Origin: Paraspadella gotoi | Lineage: Eukaryota; Chaetognatha | Length of the DNA stretch: 64,000 nucleotides | Assembly (NCBI GenBank): GCA_051294375.1 | Contig: CM119267.1 | Coordinates: 11,159,045-11,223,044 of the forward strand | Reading direction: 5' to 3' | Part shown: positions 24,217 through 36,974 of the stretch, one piece after another | How positions within the stretch are numbered: position 1 is the stretch's first letter | Layout: every line of letters starts with the position of its first letter | Notes under the pieces: generated by a model | Seen by the model: only the letters and a program-made list of their open reading frames with translations | Database searches by the model: none | Told to the model about the DNA's origin: nothing | Position numbers and translations under genes: made by a program

Positions 24217-24507
24217 CTAATTCACGCGCCGATACTGCGGCGTCGGATTGGCCGGCTGCCATACCGCCGCATCCGGGCGCGCTAGGCGGACGCCGCCATT
24301 CTTCGCGGATTGTAGGGCATCCTCGTACGCATCCTCGGCATTAGCGCCTGCAGATCGCATTTTAGCCATAGCCGCCTGCACCGGCCTGGCATGCATCTGC
24401 CGCGCACCAGTCCCGTGCATCTTGGGGCTCGCGGGAGGCTTCGGTCCCGGTGAGCGCATGCGCGTCTCTAAGTGACGTTCGCTTCGTTGAACTTGGAGCG
24501 TCGCCAT
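24217..24507 (-). CDS. Small basic protein, unknown function
   Basis: A 96-codon single-exon frame starting at an ATG in strong context (AAAATGGCG) and ending at TAG. Composition is GC-rich against AT-rich surroundings. The protein is basic and Ala/Pro-rich, with a predicted helix AMAKMRSAGANAEDAYEDAL and the C-terminus WQPANPTPQYRRVN. No membrane segment or recognised domain. The frame stays open upstream to 24672, but that part is less coding-like. It may be a complete small gene or the last exon of one. Confidence 0.4.
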   Translation of the reverse strand: MATLQVQRSERHLETRMRSPGPKPPASPKMHGTGARQMHARPVQAAMAKMRSAGANAEDAYEDALQSAKNGGVRLARPDAAVWQPANPTPQYRRVN

Positions 24508-25516
24508 TTTTTTATCCTCGTCGTCGTCAATCAACGGGTGACGTGGTGCGTAGCGGAGAAACGCCGTCCCTTTCTTCGAAGTTCGTTGCCAGGAAACGGC
24601 GATCGGTAAGCGGACGCCATCTCTTCGGTTCGTATTATTGCCACAAATATCGGGTGGCGTTGATAATGACACTCAATACATTGTCTACCTAAACGTTGTG
24701 ATAACTAAATCCAAGATATCAAGTATCAATCAACCGCAAAGTTTATATCAATTCTGTCACTAGTAAACTAATCTTCACTAATCATGAACTAATGTAATAA
24801 AGTTAATATTCTTTATCACTTTTCCTTTTAACTATGCCCTAATAAAATAACAAAAACCTACAAATCGTATTATTTATTATAGTTCTGTTACTTTTAATCT
24901 GCTCACAAATCAAGATTTAATTAAGCTAATCTTCTTGAGCTACGAAATAACAATCTTCATCACTTCTCCCGATTTTTTCCCGCCATCTCCCTTCTCAATC
25001 ACACACCTCTTCATTCTTCAACCCCCCCCAAGTTCCTCCCCCTCGCGATAGCAAAGTGGCGCCTTAACTTCATTAGGCTCCGGCTTCTCATTAGAGGTAA
25101 TCACGACCGTCGACTGGGAAAAGCGGGGGAAAAAGGGGGCGTCGCTTTCCCGTGTCTCTTCCGTCCGAACCGCTTCCGCTTCTTGCGCTTTTCAAAAGTA
25201 ACTGTCCTCCTGTTGCATTCGAAACAACGAACTGTCCGCAGCTTATTTCGCTCGTTTTTCTTCTAGCTTACCTCATCAGTACGAGCGTGTGGAGGTTGAT
25301 TTAGATGGTTTTCATGTTCCGTAATTTCGGTCGGCGTCCGGTCGGTCGGTCGGTCGCTCTTGTCGTTTCTTGTCCTTTCTCTGCTTATTCTCTCTTCCTT
25401 TCTTTTCTTTCTTTCTTTCTTTCTTTTCTTTCTTTCTGTTCCTTTTCTTTTTTCTTGTCTTTTTTTTTTTTTCTTAATCCTTTCTTCCTCTTCTTTCTTT
25501 CATTGCTACGTGTATG

Positions 25517-25608
25517 NNNNNNNNNNNNNNNNNNNNNNNNNNNNNNNNNNNNNNNNNNNNNNNNNNNNNNNNNNNNNNNNNNNNNNNNNNNNNNNNNNNN
25601 NNNNNNNN
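25517..25608. other. Assembly gap, 92 N
   Basis: Follows a TTTC-rich tract. Confidence 1.
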
Positions 25609-26124
25609 CGAAGGTCCGAGATACACTCTCGGCATCTGACCTCGAGCATGACCCGAGACCTTTCCGTTTAATTCGAGACCGATACCAATCAAAATCAAAT
25701 CTTGTTTCGATCTTATCGACGAATCAGTCTCTCTTGCTTCGAGTCACCTTAACTTTGAACGAGTTCGTATTTTCTCAAAATCCTCAAATTCAAAACTCGA
25801 TACGACTTTCCCTTTCGAAAACCCAAAACTGATTTGCGCATCGAGTACCGCTCCCCGCTAAAAGTTTTTTAGATCCGAAGCCGACCCGTACGGAGCTTCC
25901 CCCGACTCCCGAGTTAATTTTACGCGCGGGCGGAATTCAGAAGCGGAAAAAAAAAGCGGACGGGAGGTAGAATCGAGATCGCAGAAGCGGAAACGTCACC
26001 GACGAAGCGGAAAATGTCAACTGGCCCGGGTCACGTGACCGTTGGGAGGTGAACGGAAACGGAATAAAGATCGATAAGGCTTGTATGGGCCCCAGAGCGA
26101 GAGAGGCGACCGGAAGGCGATTGT

Positions 26125-26242
<118 letters not shown>

Positions 26243-26534
26243 TACTTTGTAAAGCGAACGAACGACGAATGTAATGAAATTAAAAATTCGAAATTTACGC
26301 TTGTTAGACATTGAAATTATTCGATAATCGATATAGTTAAAAAGTTATGATAATGAGCAATATCAGCATATATAAAAAAAGTGAACAGTGATAAATAAGT
26401 TTTTATATTATATCGATCCGTCGTATCTAACGGAAAGATGAAGATGATGATGACCACATCGATTATTGAATAATGGTGATATTGAATATTGATAATGACG
26501 ATGACAACGATTTCGCAGCGACGAAGCCGATCCG

Positions 26535-27092
26535 ATGGAAGTCGGTGCAGACGCGACGGATTCCGACGCAAACCGTAACGGCGCCGACGCAGACCGAATG
26601 GACGCCGACTCAGACACGAATGACTCCGGTGCGAACCTCGTAAACGTCAACGAAAGCGAAGAAAAAACCGCCGAGGCGAATCTGACGGAAGATTCCCAGT
26701 CGACGCCGGACGCGCGATTCCTCGGCGGCGGCGACACCAACTTCGAGGCTGCGGAACGAATGTCGACGCCGGATCTCGTCGCCGCCAGCGGCGTGGAAGC
26801 GGCGGCGCTGGCCTCGGCGCTGGCGGATCTGACGAAGCTCTCCGACGAGCTCCGACGTTGCGGCGATCAGCTCGAGTCGCTGACACTGAGTCAGCAGGAA
26901 ATGTGGCGCCGTGTGGACGAGGCGGGCGACGCCGGGCCAATTGGCGGCGCCGGACCGGCGGAGGAGTTCGTGAAGGCACCAACGACGACGCCGGCCGACG
27001 ACGAGAATCTTGAAGAGAAGCTTAAGGATTTGGAGACGATGTGGGCGGAAGTCGCGGAGCCGGCCTTTTATCCGCTCGAGGGGAATTTCTGA
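26535..27092 (+). CDS. Acidic helical protein, unknown function
   Basis: A 185-codon frame with no intron, GC-rich against AT-rich flanks. Residues 1-60 are acidic and Asp/Asn/Ala-rich, probably disordered. Residues 85-135 are helical (ALADLTKLSDELRRC, DQLESLTLSQQEMWRRV). Residues 136-160 are a Gly/Ala/Pro linker, and a second short helix (LEEKLKDLETMWAEV) precedes the C-terminus PAFYPLEGNF. The two amphipathic helices suggest a coiled-coil partner protein. There is no signal peptide. AATAAA lies 85 nt past the stop. A TTTCGCAG acceptor-like site 16 nt upstream leaves open an additional 5' exon. I do not recognise the family. Confidence 0.6.
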   Translation: MEVGADATDSDANRNGADADRMDADSDTNDSGANLVNVNESEEKTAEANLTEDSQSTPDARFLGGGDTNFEAAERMSTPDLVAASGVEAAALASALADLTKLSDELRRCGDQLESLTLSQQEMWRRVDEAGDAGPIGGAGPAEEFVKAPTTTPADDENLEEKLKDLETMWAEVAEPAFYPLEGNF

Positions 27093-27176
27093 ATCAAAAT
27101 TAAAATTAATGATAATAATCAATGTTTTAAGCTTTACAGTCTTTGATTGTGGAGATGTTTGTTCCGTGTGAGTCTC

Positions 27177-27182
27177 AATAAA
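27177..27182 (+). terminator. Poly(A) signal of the 26535 ORF
   Basis: AATAAA 85 nt after the TGA, in AT-rich DNA. Confidence 0.6.
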
Positions 27183-27463
27183 AACGATTTAAAGTAAAAG
27201 AAAAAAAAACTCTTTTAGGTCGGTGTTTTCTCGGGGATTCCGTTTCTCTTGAACGAAAATGGAAAAATAATTTCCTCGTAAAAATAAAGGAGGGAAAAAA
27301 GTTTTCAACTTCTACCAATATTTTTTTCCTTTTAAAATTTTTCCCAGTTTTTTTTTTCCTTCTGCCATTCGGACTTGATTACTCTCTAAATTGGAACTGA
27401 ACTTTTTTACTTATGGTTTTTCTGAAATTCTTTTAAAAACTTACTTATTGACGAGTCTTCTAA

Positions 27464-27745
27464 TGAAATTGGTACAACCAATATAAAAATTATCCATTCA
27501 TCTTAATAAATAAGCTATCTTGCCCCTGACTTTGGACAGGCTCTTGGTGGTTTAAGGCCTCCCATCACTCTTACAAGATAATGACATAGCAGGCCTGCAA
27601 GCTTTCAATTCAAGACTCTCTCACAGTCCCGTTTATTCACTCCCAGAGTACCTGGCTTCCCTATCAATGAAGTGGAAAAATATTCAAAGAATGTTTCAAT
27701 TGTATGAAAAGACCCACTCCCTTAAGTATTAGATCGGGGAATACT
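27464..27745 (+). repeat. Dispersed repeat, copy B
   Basis: Starts TGAAATTGGTACAACCAA and ends GATCGGGGAATACT. Collinear with copies at 2961 and 27791. Confidence 0.93.
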
Positions 27746-27790
27746 TTTGTACTCCGCACTAGCATCAAAATTACAAGGAGCTGAATTTTA

Positions 27791-28064
27791 TGAAATTGGT
27801 ACAACCAATATAAAATTATCCATTCATTTAATAAATAAGCTATCTTGCCCCTGACTTTGGACAGGCTTTGGTGGTTTAAGGCCTCCATCACTCTTACAAG
27901 ATAATGACATAGCAGGTCCCTGCAAGCTTTCAATCAAAGACTCTCTCACAGTCCGTTTAGTCACTCCCGAGTACCTGGCTTCCCTATCAATTGAGTGGAA
28001 AATATTTCAAAGAATGTTTCAATTGTTGAAAAGACCACTCCCTTAAGTATTAGATCGGGGAATA
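27791..28064 (+). repeat. Dispersed repeat, copy C (tandem with B)
   Basis: Starts 327 bp after copy B with the same TGAAATTGGTACAACCAA and matches it with small indels. B and C therefore form a local tandem duplication of a repeat also present singly at 2961-3182. Confidence 0.93.
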
Positions 28065-28383
28065 ACTAGACATTAATATTAGACATGCCTTTAGTTTATT
28101 TCTTTTTCTTCCTCATTGTTACATCTTCTTTTCTTTCCTCCCATCCCGCCCTCCCTTGCGACCTCTTTTCATTCCCCACCGTCCCTCCCTCTCTAAAGTC
28201 CCTTGCCTCTCCCTTTCTTCCCTCCTTTCCTCTCCCCTCTTCTCTTTCCTCGATTGAAATCCGGATCGCTTTGATCGCTCCAAACTTTCGATCGCGTGCG
28301 ACGAAAAAAAAAAAAATTCCGTTTGAATTTATGAGTTTTTTTCCTTTCCGTCCTGAAACTTGGAACTCGCAGCGGAATTTGTA

Positions 28384-28385
<2 letters not shown>

Positions 28386-28452
<67 letters not shown>
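28386..28452. repeat. (CT)n microsatellite
   Basis: About 33 CT units. Confidence 0.97.
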
Positions 28453-28463
<11 letters not shown>

Positions 28464-28864
28464 GTCGGCGGTGGGTAAGGATTACTTTCTTTTTCAAAGT
28501 AAGGCGCTTTAGTTTTTTTTTTGTTCGGTGCTAAAAATTTACTTTGTCTTTTTTTTTCTTTCAACTCTCACGTTGTTTGACGATGCGATATTTGAGATTC
28601 GGATTTTAGATGTGAAAGTTTTTTTTTTCTTTGTTTCGGGCTTCGTCGACGAAATCGGAAGTTCTGTATCAAGGGTGAGGCATGAAGAACGGTTTAAGTC
28701 GGATAGTTTTATACTTTTATTTATTGACTTAATTAAGATATCAGCTGATTTATATTAGTATTGTATTGATGAAATTGCGCAGGAAAAAATATTATAGTCA
28801 TAGTGCATGCGATTTAAAGGAAAGAAAAAAAAAGAACCCGAATTTTTAAAAGGTCGAGGGGAGG

Positions 28865-28881
28865 AGAGAGAGGAGAGAGAG

Positions 28882-28935
<54 letters not shown>

Positions 28936-28943
28936 AGAAGAGA
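28865..28943. repeat. (GA)n microsatellite, interrupted
   Basis: GA units broken by GGA and AAGA variants. Confidence 0.95.
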
Positions 28944-30082
28944 GAAGAATCTCATAATGATAATCGTCGCAGCGTGTGTTGACGAGGCGCCTGCGACGCT
29001 CTCTATCGTCCAATCCGACAGGTGGAAACGATGGCATGACCCCCGTTTCCACCGCCAGGTCCGTCTCCGCCGCTGCCGCCGCTGCCGCCGCCCGTTGCCG
29101 CCGCCTGGCGCCGCTGCTGCCGCCGCCGCGCTGCCGCCGCCCTCCCTACCTCGCTGCCGGAGATCCCGTTCGGCGGCGAGATTAGAAGCAGCTCCATTGT
29201 TGACGAACAAAAATAAAAAAAAAGTATAATTTCTTTCTTTCTTTTTTTTTTTGTACAGAATTGAAATCCCCAATTCCCTCAAAATGGCATGACTCTGTCT
29301 TGGGCAATGTGGGAACGACAAAGAGGAGGAGGATGAGGAAGAGGAGGAGAACAGGAGGGAGATATATCGAGATGGGGCGGATCGTAATGATGACGACTCG
29401 TATATTTAATAACCTGTCCGCAGGAAATGGGCGTCCCCGGCCGAACGTCGAAAGCTACGCACAAAAGAGTCGACGATAAGAAAAGAGTTTTTATGTCTTG
29501 ATGAAGTCGAACGGCGATGACTGGAAATGAGTTTGTTTGTTTACTTTCCTTCTTTATTAGTTTTTTTGTACATTTACATTTTTTTTCTAGTGTACATCGT
29601 CCTGCTCTGGATTTCAAATTGCGCCACCAACGAAGTATTTTCGTTCATTCATGCCGAACACATTAACGTTTATTCGTTTAATCTTAATTATAATTTATTG
29701 GCTTTTTTTATTAGTAAATTTTTTTTTTTGGTTCAACGCGTGGGAAATGATCTTATAATTTACATATATATATATATAAAACTGAGGATCTCTTAGTTCA
29801 ATGCCATCAACGAATCTTTAACCAGGGGGGTGACCTCGATCCCCCGTCGGGCGTCCAAGGGTCGACCCTCCTCTCTTTTTTTCGTCGGGAGCTCATCTTA
29901 ATTCGTGATAAATCGTCGCCAGTTGAGACCCGCGATTCATTAGTTAAACGTCATCGAATTATAAAATTCAATTTTGATTGACGGAAAATTGCGGTAAAAA
30001 ACTACTCGTTTCGTTTGAGGGATGTACGCTGTCTTTGAGGGGAAAAAAAGTATGCGTTAATCGAATTAAAAGCCTGATATGT

Positions 30083-30083
<1 letters not shown>

Positions 30084-30164
<81 letters not shown>
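30084..30164. repeat. (GA)n microsatellite, unit 1
   Basis: About 80 bp with one GAGGAG break; the matching tract in unit 2 (40938-41054) is about 115 bp. Confidence 0.95.
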
Positions 30165-30168
<4 letters not shown>

Positions 30169-30727
30169 TGTATATTGTAAGAGCCTCAACTGAGTATCAA
30201 GTCGACTTGAACTCACCGAAAAGAAAACAAAAAACCACCAAGCGGTTTCGTTCGTAAAACAAAACCAAAACAAATTAGGAGCTTAACTTAATCCTTTTAA
30301 CAGAAACCAGACATCGGAATCTGGTATTCAAATGTTTCCAGACACTTCGGTAACTGTGGATTCATCACCACAGTTTCAATGATTTTATTTTTAAACCTCA
30401 TTTACTTCCTGTCAAGTCTTCTGTCCAAAGTTATTTTACGTTGCTTACGCTAAAACTCGCGCCATAAGGTAATGCCGTTGTGTATCTTCGGGCAGCATTG
30501 TGTGGCATTTTGTGCCATCGGGTGTAGTGGGGCGAGACAAGTGGCATGATTGCCACGAGTGGCAGGGCTTCATTCCTTTCATCTCCTTTTGGGCGTGTTC
30601 TTCTGTTTTTTATGGCTGGGGGAAAGGGGGCGGAGGGGGGGGGTTAGAATAGGATGGCAGAGCAGAGGAGAAAAGGAGGCGTGGCTTGGCTTCCTGGCAA
30701 ATAGGTGGAGCTGGGCGTAAAGGAGAG

Positions 30728-30728
<1 letters not shown>

Positions 30729-30777
<49 letters not shown>

Positions 30778-30784
30778 GAGAGAG
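30729..30784. repeat. (GA)n microsatellite, unit 1
   Basis: GA tract with one GGGAG break, corresponding to 41628-41682. Confidence 0.95.
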
Positions 30785-30947
30785 TGTTTAATTTTGTAAA
30801 AGATATATTTTATGACGAATTCAGAACGATTTAAAATAATAATAAAGAATAAATTAGAGCGAGAGATAATGAATCATGCAAAAAGAATTGTCACGACTTC
30901 TCCCTTTTATTCTTTGGGAAAACGGAAGTTATTTTGGTTCTTTGCGC

Positions 30948-30949
<2 letters not shown>

Positions 30950-31014
<65 letters not shown>
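30950..31014. repeat. (GA)n microsatellite, unit 1
   Basis: About 32 GA units, corresponding to the longer, interrupted tract at 41847-41938. Confidence 0.95.
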
Positions 31015-31018
<4 letters not shown>

Positions 31019-31280
31019 ATTTGGAACAAAAGCCAAAATCGACCTCAGAAGCCAAAGAAGCGAAAAAAATGAAGAGAAGAATCCTGCAACAATTCGAGAC
31101 GCAAAAAAGAAAAAAAAAGAAAGAAAATATAAAGATAAAAAAAATGAAAAAGAAAGAAAAAATAGGTGAAGACTGAAGAGGAATGAAAACAAACAAGAAA
31201 AAAAAAGAAAAAAGAAAGAAAAGACTAAAGTTGAAACGAAAATAAGGTGAGTTCAGTTTGGTAAGGTGAAAGAGTTTGAA

Positions 31281-31295
31281 CTTCTCTCTCTCTCT

Positions 31296-31374
<79 letters not shown>
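31281..31374. repeat. (CT)n microsatellite, unit 1
   Basis: Interrupted CT tract, corresponding to the purer tract at 42207-42311. Confidence 0.95.
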
Positions 31375-31377
<3 letters not shown>

Positions 31378-32156
31378 CTCTATCTCTCCCAGTTTTCGAG
31401 AGGTCGTGAAGCCCTGTGTCTCTCTCGCTCTTTCTCTTTCTCTCTCGTTTCTGCATCGATTCATTGTTTTTCTATTAACGTTATAACGTTTATTGAGTTC
31501 AGCCATAAATTACATCGACTACATGCCAAATGTAACACTTTAACGACGACAATCATTAACGAGAGGCGCGTTACGCGCCCCGCCTTGTGTACACCGGGTG
31601 TTGGCCGCCGAATCGTACGCTTTGTTTAAACTTCTTATTCTTTTATCTGATTACCAAACATCGTTTCTTCGTTGCGAATTATTTGAACGCGTTTTGCCGA
31701 GTTTAGTTTTTTTTTAGGAAAGAGTTTTTTTAAAAAAAAAGAATTATGGTTGATATGGTATTTTCAGGAAAGATAAGAAATAAGAAGGTTTTAGCTGAGG
31801 AGGGGGGAGGGGGCGAAAACGCCGTGGTGACTGAGACTCCGGTGATCGGACTTAACGAGTCAACGCAATACAGTTCTCAGTAGTACGAATTGGTATAAAA
31901 CGTATAAACAAAACAATCTACATATTTATAAAGACATATAGTCATAAAAATCCACATTTTATTTTTAGTTGAAAACGGACACAGAAAATATGACTCAATA
32001 TTTCCATCGAGCGATCGCCGTCTCCTCATTTGCATAAATGAGAAAAAAAAACCGAATTCGGCCAAGATTTATCGTTTAACGAGGGTCGGGATTTCAGAGG
32101 TAAGGATCTTAGGGAGGTCGAGCCGGGTAAGATTCGATCGGGTCGGCGGTTTACGT

Positions 32157-32194
<38 letters not shown>

Positions 32195-33709
32195 TGAGAG
32201 AGAGAGAGAGAGAATGAATATTTCACTTTTCTCTTTCCCGTTTTCCTAGACCTGGATTCACAGTCTGCAATTTACAACGAATTTCGGAGATAATTACTCA
32301 TATACAATTTTACAATTGCAATTACAATTACTCATTGTACATTGTACAATTAACCATGTACAGTATAATTTTTTTTTAAATTATCATGGTTGTTGCCAAA
32401 CGTTTCGATATTCCAGGTATATGTTGAGTTATTAGTGATGAGTAGCCCACTCTCTTTGAGGCAAAAGAGCATCCGAGTTATTAAAAGTGCCTTTAATACG
32501 TTTATTTTCATTTGAATCAATCAAGTGTACTTATTCAATATCTCTCAGATATCTCCTTTTCACTCATTACAACCGAAAACAAGAGCCAACACAGCGTCTT
32601 CAAAGATATTTCTGAAGATTCTATTAATTACTTTTAGAAAAAAAGAAAGTCATGTTTTGAAGATTGAATCTTTGAACTACTAAAATATGTCAATGAAATT
32701 AGTTTTTATTAATACGATCAAAAAAAGCACAAAAACCTGATAACAAAATCTTATCTCGCACCGGCATTTTCCAGACAACCATGGACGTTCGTAAAAAAAT
32801 CCCAGTTACCAGCCGAGGATGCCATCCGCCGTTGCCATAGGACATCGCCCGGCATATATCAGACCGTGTCCAACTTCGTTCAATCTCCGCCCGGAAATTC
32901 GAGCCGTGTCTCCGTCGCCAACCGAGCGGACGCACCCGCGGACGTACGGCTTGTAACGCTGACGACCTCGGCCGGGCGCGCCCCGTCGAGGCCATTAAAA
33001 CAGAGCTGACCGTCAATTCCCGAGTTGGATCGACGATCGGAAATTAAAAACTTGGAAATTAACGATTCCGGAAGAAGAGATTAAAATTTATGGCTTCCTG
33101 TGGAAAAGTCGTTGTTTGTTGTCAGTTTACAGATCGTTCAATTGATTCGCTCAAAAGGTCGTAGTCCCCGTTGGTTGTTGTTTGAGAACCGGTTTATTTC
33201 CTACCAAACCACTACAAAACTCTTTAACTAAGCAACTCGCTAAGAATTCGAACTCAAAGAAAGTCATAAACCTCACGGAGTCACCCCTGACTGAAAAAAA
33301 ATAGGGATAATTGTTTTCTTTCGTTCGTATTATTTTTGTTTTTGAACGATTTGCTCAGTTGTTGAAACAAATTTTTACCACCAAAACAGATTCACTAAGG
33401 AGTGGCCCGAAAACGAGTGTCATACGGCGAGATAAAATATGTAAAAGATTGACTTTGCATGTTCAAACACAGTGGAATCAACTCAAATCGTTTTACCTCC
33501 AAACCGGTTTTCTAAATTGCCTGTTCGGGTTGGACCGACGAATGTTTTTCTGGTTTTATTCCGGCCAGCAACTGTCAAAATCTAACGAACCAAACTGTTA
33601 GTATAAATCAAGTTTTATCAATCGCAAACTTACCATTATCTCACATTCAATACGAAACTAAAACTGTTTGGATTTTTTGTAAATAAAAAAAAAAAGAACC
33701 TCGAACAAG

Positions 33710-36700
33710 ATGAAAATTCCACAAATCATTCACTACGCACGGACATTCCAATTTCCAGAGCCGTCAAGGATGTGAGTATTAGTATTTAAGAAATTCGTTT
33801 TATATTTCATACTCAATTTGTTTCTTTTGTATTAATTATGCTTTGGCAGGAGGACGGATCTAAAATATATCAAGCGCTATCAATAGAAAACGGCAAGCTT
33901 ATTTCTAAAGCCCAGGGTAATATAAGTTCAAATGTTTTTTTTTTTTTTTGTTTCAAAATATTTGTAAAAAATATTCTCAAACTCAAGCGTTCCAAACGGA
34001 AATTATATCTTTAATAAAATAATTAAATTAGCTATTCTTCTATAGGCGACGCGGGGACCCTTTATGAAGTATTTCAACGGGGTTTTAAAATCAACCCAAG
34101 AGGCAACTGCTTAGGTTGGCGACCGTCGTCCGAGGAAGGCTACAGTTGGTTGTCCTACGAAGAGGCCAATGAGAGGATGCAAGCATTTGGCAGCGGAATG
34201 CTATCCTTAGGGCTGGAACCCGGTCCCGATTCTCGCGTGGGCATATACTCGATAAATCTCCCAGCTATTGCATATGCATGCATGTTAGTAAATTAATTAA
34301 TTTGAGTCCCGTAAAAATATGGAGAGCTAAATATTTTGTGCCGACTTTACTTTCTAGGCGTGTTTCATGTACTCCACGACTTTGTACCTCTCTACGACAC
34401 TCTGGCCCTGATTCTTGCTCTTACATAATCAACAAAGCGGACATATCTTTGGTCGTTTGTGAAAACTCTACGAAGGTAATATGATGTACGAATATTTTCT
34501 GATATTTAAATTTGCCATAAATTTCTGACCCTTTCCAACGACAGGCCAAGAACATTTTTATCCCGATCGTCTGAAACTCCGACTTTGAAATCGATCGTCG
34601 TTGTCAATGGCATCGATCGAGAGTTGGCCAATTTCGCTGAAGGGTCTGGCATTAATCTCTTAACCTTTGAGGACGTCGTCAGAATGGGAAAGGCAATTCG
34701 CGCCCGAACCTTTTTTTCTGCCCCATTGGGCAATGTATCTTAATAAATTTGAACTTTATGGTGGACTAAAATCCACCAACCTGTTCATCAGCGGCCATTG
34801 GTGCCGGAGGCAAGTCATTCACCTCCCAACCCAAAGGTCCGGGTTCTCACCCGGTGGTCGTCTGGCAGTTAAGAGGGACGGGGTGCTTAACCCGCCTGTA
34901 ACACGGTGTTAACAGCCTGATCCGAAGCTCAGGGACTGCTTATATTGAACGGTTCTATCACTAACTCATAACAATAGTTACTGTCTCTTCAACTTGCATT
35001 TTATCTTCACAGAAAAACATCCGTCCGGTGATTCCCCCTCGCGGCGACGACATCGCGATCGTCTGCTTCACCAGCGGAACCACGGGAGACCCCAAGGTGT
35101 CATGCTCTCCCACGGAAATTACTGTTCCAGCATCGGCAGCTGTATGAAAGTCTTGGGAATCATGCAAATGGACTTCACGGACATATTCATATCTTACTTA
35201 CCGTTAGCGCACGTGTTTCGAACAGGTAATGGATAAATTAATCTTTAAGTATCAATAAAAAAATCTTATTAGCTTAATTCATTGATGAAGGTGATGGAAA
35301 ACGGAATTTTGTTGGTTGGAGCCTCGATTGGTTTACTTCAGCGGCGACGTAAAAAAATTGAAAGACGATATGCAAGCCTTGACCCTCAATCTTTCCCTCC
35401 GTGCCAAGACTGCTCAACAAAGTCTACGACACCGTTGTTTCTACCGTGAGAACGTTGTGAATAAAACTTCATTCGCTTTATAAAGAATTTAAAAGAATCA
35501 TGATTGTTCCTTCCCTCAGGCAAGCACCTCTGTGATAAAGAGGTTTCTCCTCAACCACGCCTTAAAAAAGAAAGCCGAACAGCTTTGCTAAGGGTGAATT
35601 CGTCAGAGATTCCTTTTGGGACAAGCTCGTGTTCAAAAAGTTGCACGATGGGTTCGGTAAATACAGAAATTTTTATAATATAATGTCATGTTGAATATTT
35701 TCATTATGAATTCAGTAAAACTTGGTCAATTCATCTTGCAGGTGTCAACGTCAAGTGGTGGGTATCTGGATTCGGCTCCTCTTTCTGCGCCTGTCATGCG
35801 CTTTGTCCGCAGTGCATTCGGAGCCGTAGTAATCGAGGGATACGGTCAAACCGAAAGCGCCACCGGGTGCAGTTGTCAACTGCCTGGCGAACTAGCCGAA
35901 GGAGAAGTAGGCCCGCCCGTTCCCGGTGAGTGTCGCACAATAATGCAATTTTACCTAGGAATTATCTTCATTAAAATTTTGGTTAATTTTAAGAGAAAAA
36001 TGATTTTCAATTAAGCCTGCCTCATGAACTCGTGGACGTTCCGGATATGGAATATTCGCCCGAGACGGGAAGGGAGAAGTATGCGTAAAAGGCCCCAACG
36101 TTTTCAAGGGTTACTTGAAGGAGAAGAGAGACAAAAAAACTCTTGACGAAGATGGATGGCTGCACACAGGGGACATTGGAATGATGACGGAAAGAGGTAA
36201 ACATATACGTTTGTTTATTACAGCCCATGCGTTGTGACGCTTGATTACTGACTTAAACCGACCTACTTTTCCAGCAGCAGCTTATTAAATCATTGATCGT
36301 AGAAGCTATTTTGTTCAAACTCTCGCAAGGAGAATACGTGGCCCCTGAAAAGTAGAAAACGTTTACTCTCGCCATCCACTGGTCGAACAAATCTTCGTCT
36401 CGGCAGCAGTCTAAAGTCTGCGGCCGTCGTCCGCTACGTAGTGGTCACCGGAAGAGCAGCAAGTGGCCGCATGGGCTAAAAGCAAAGGATTGCCAGAAAA
36501 AAGTGAGGATAAGTCTTTATCAAATCGACTGAATTAGAACAAACAAATAACTAGAAGTGCTCTTTATTTCTCCAGGTTTTGCAAACTTGCCTATCCTAAT
36601 CTTAAGAAAGACATTCTCGATGGCATTACAAACGTTGTGGAAACAGGAAAGCGAAAAACCCTTCGAGCAGGTCAGAGATCTACAAATGTAAATAAACAAA

Positions 36701-36974
36701 ATTAATTGTATACTAAATCGATTATTATCTTTTATTTAATTGAATGAATCTAATTATTTTATTGCCGGCAATAAATTTTTAAAAAAAATTAAATTTGATG
36801 ATTCATGAAGATATGATTTTTTTTAAACTCTTTATTAGGTTAAGGACATCTTCATTTCGTCGGAACTTTGTCCGTAGAAAACGACTTGCTGACACCGACC
36901 TTTAAGTTCAAAACGGACCCGCGATACAGAAAAATTCAAAGATCAATTGAAGAAATGAACAAGAACCTTACTGA
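33710..36974 (+). pseudogene. Long-chain acyl-CoA synthetase, frame-broken copy
   Basis: All thirteen exons of the intact gene at 44640-47895 can be followed here in order with nearly the same introns, but the reading frame is broken repeatedly. Exon 1 lacks one base (62 nt instead of 63). There are further one-base losses near 34256, 34384, 34405 and 35096 (inside the ATP-binding TSGTTGDPKG segment), gains near 34559, 35218 and 35331, and a scrambled stretch at 36200-36450. A lost G near 36870 brings a stop into the last exon. Indels are as frequent in introns as in exons. Either this is a recent pseudogene or, more likely, the copy is the same gene in poorly corrected sequence. No product can be predicted from it as written. 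Confidence 0.88.
34790..34945 (+). mobile_element. tRNA-derived SINE-like insert, unit 1
   Basis: Same sequence as the insert at 45715-45860 in the matching intron, with small differences around the T-arm (CCGGGTTCTCACCCGG here). Confidence 0.4.

Larger units (their letters stand above)
28065..29119. other. No gene; CT and GA tracts
   Basis: CT-rich DNA, a long (CT)n at 28386-28452, AT-rich unique DNA and a broken GA tract at 28865-28943. A GCC/CCG-rich patch begins at 29040 and runs into the duplicated unit. Confidence 0.45.

Noticed and set aside
29040-29200. Ala/Pro/Arg-rich frames over a CCG-rich patch
   Set aside because: Triplet repeat translated in any frame gives such peptides; frames differ between the two 10.5-kb units.
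32699-33016. 105-codon minus-strand frame upstream of ACSL unit 1
   Set aside because: The matching region of unit 2 (43670-43944) breaks the frame and gives a different peptide. The region is more likely CpG-bearing promoter or 5' leader of ACSL.
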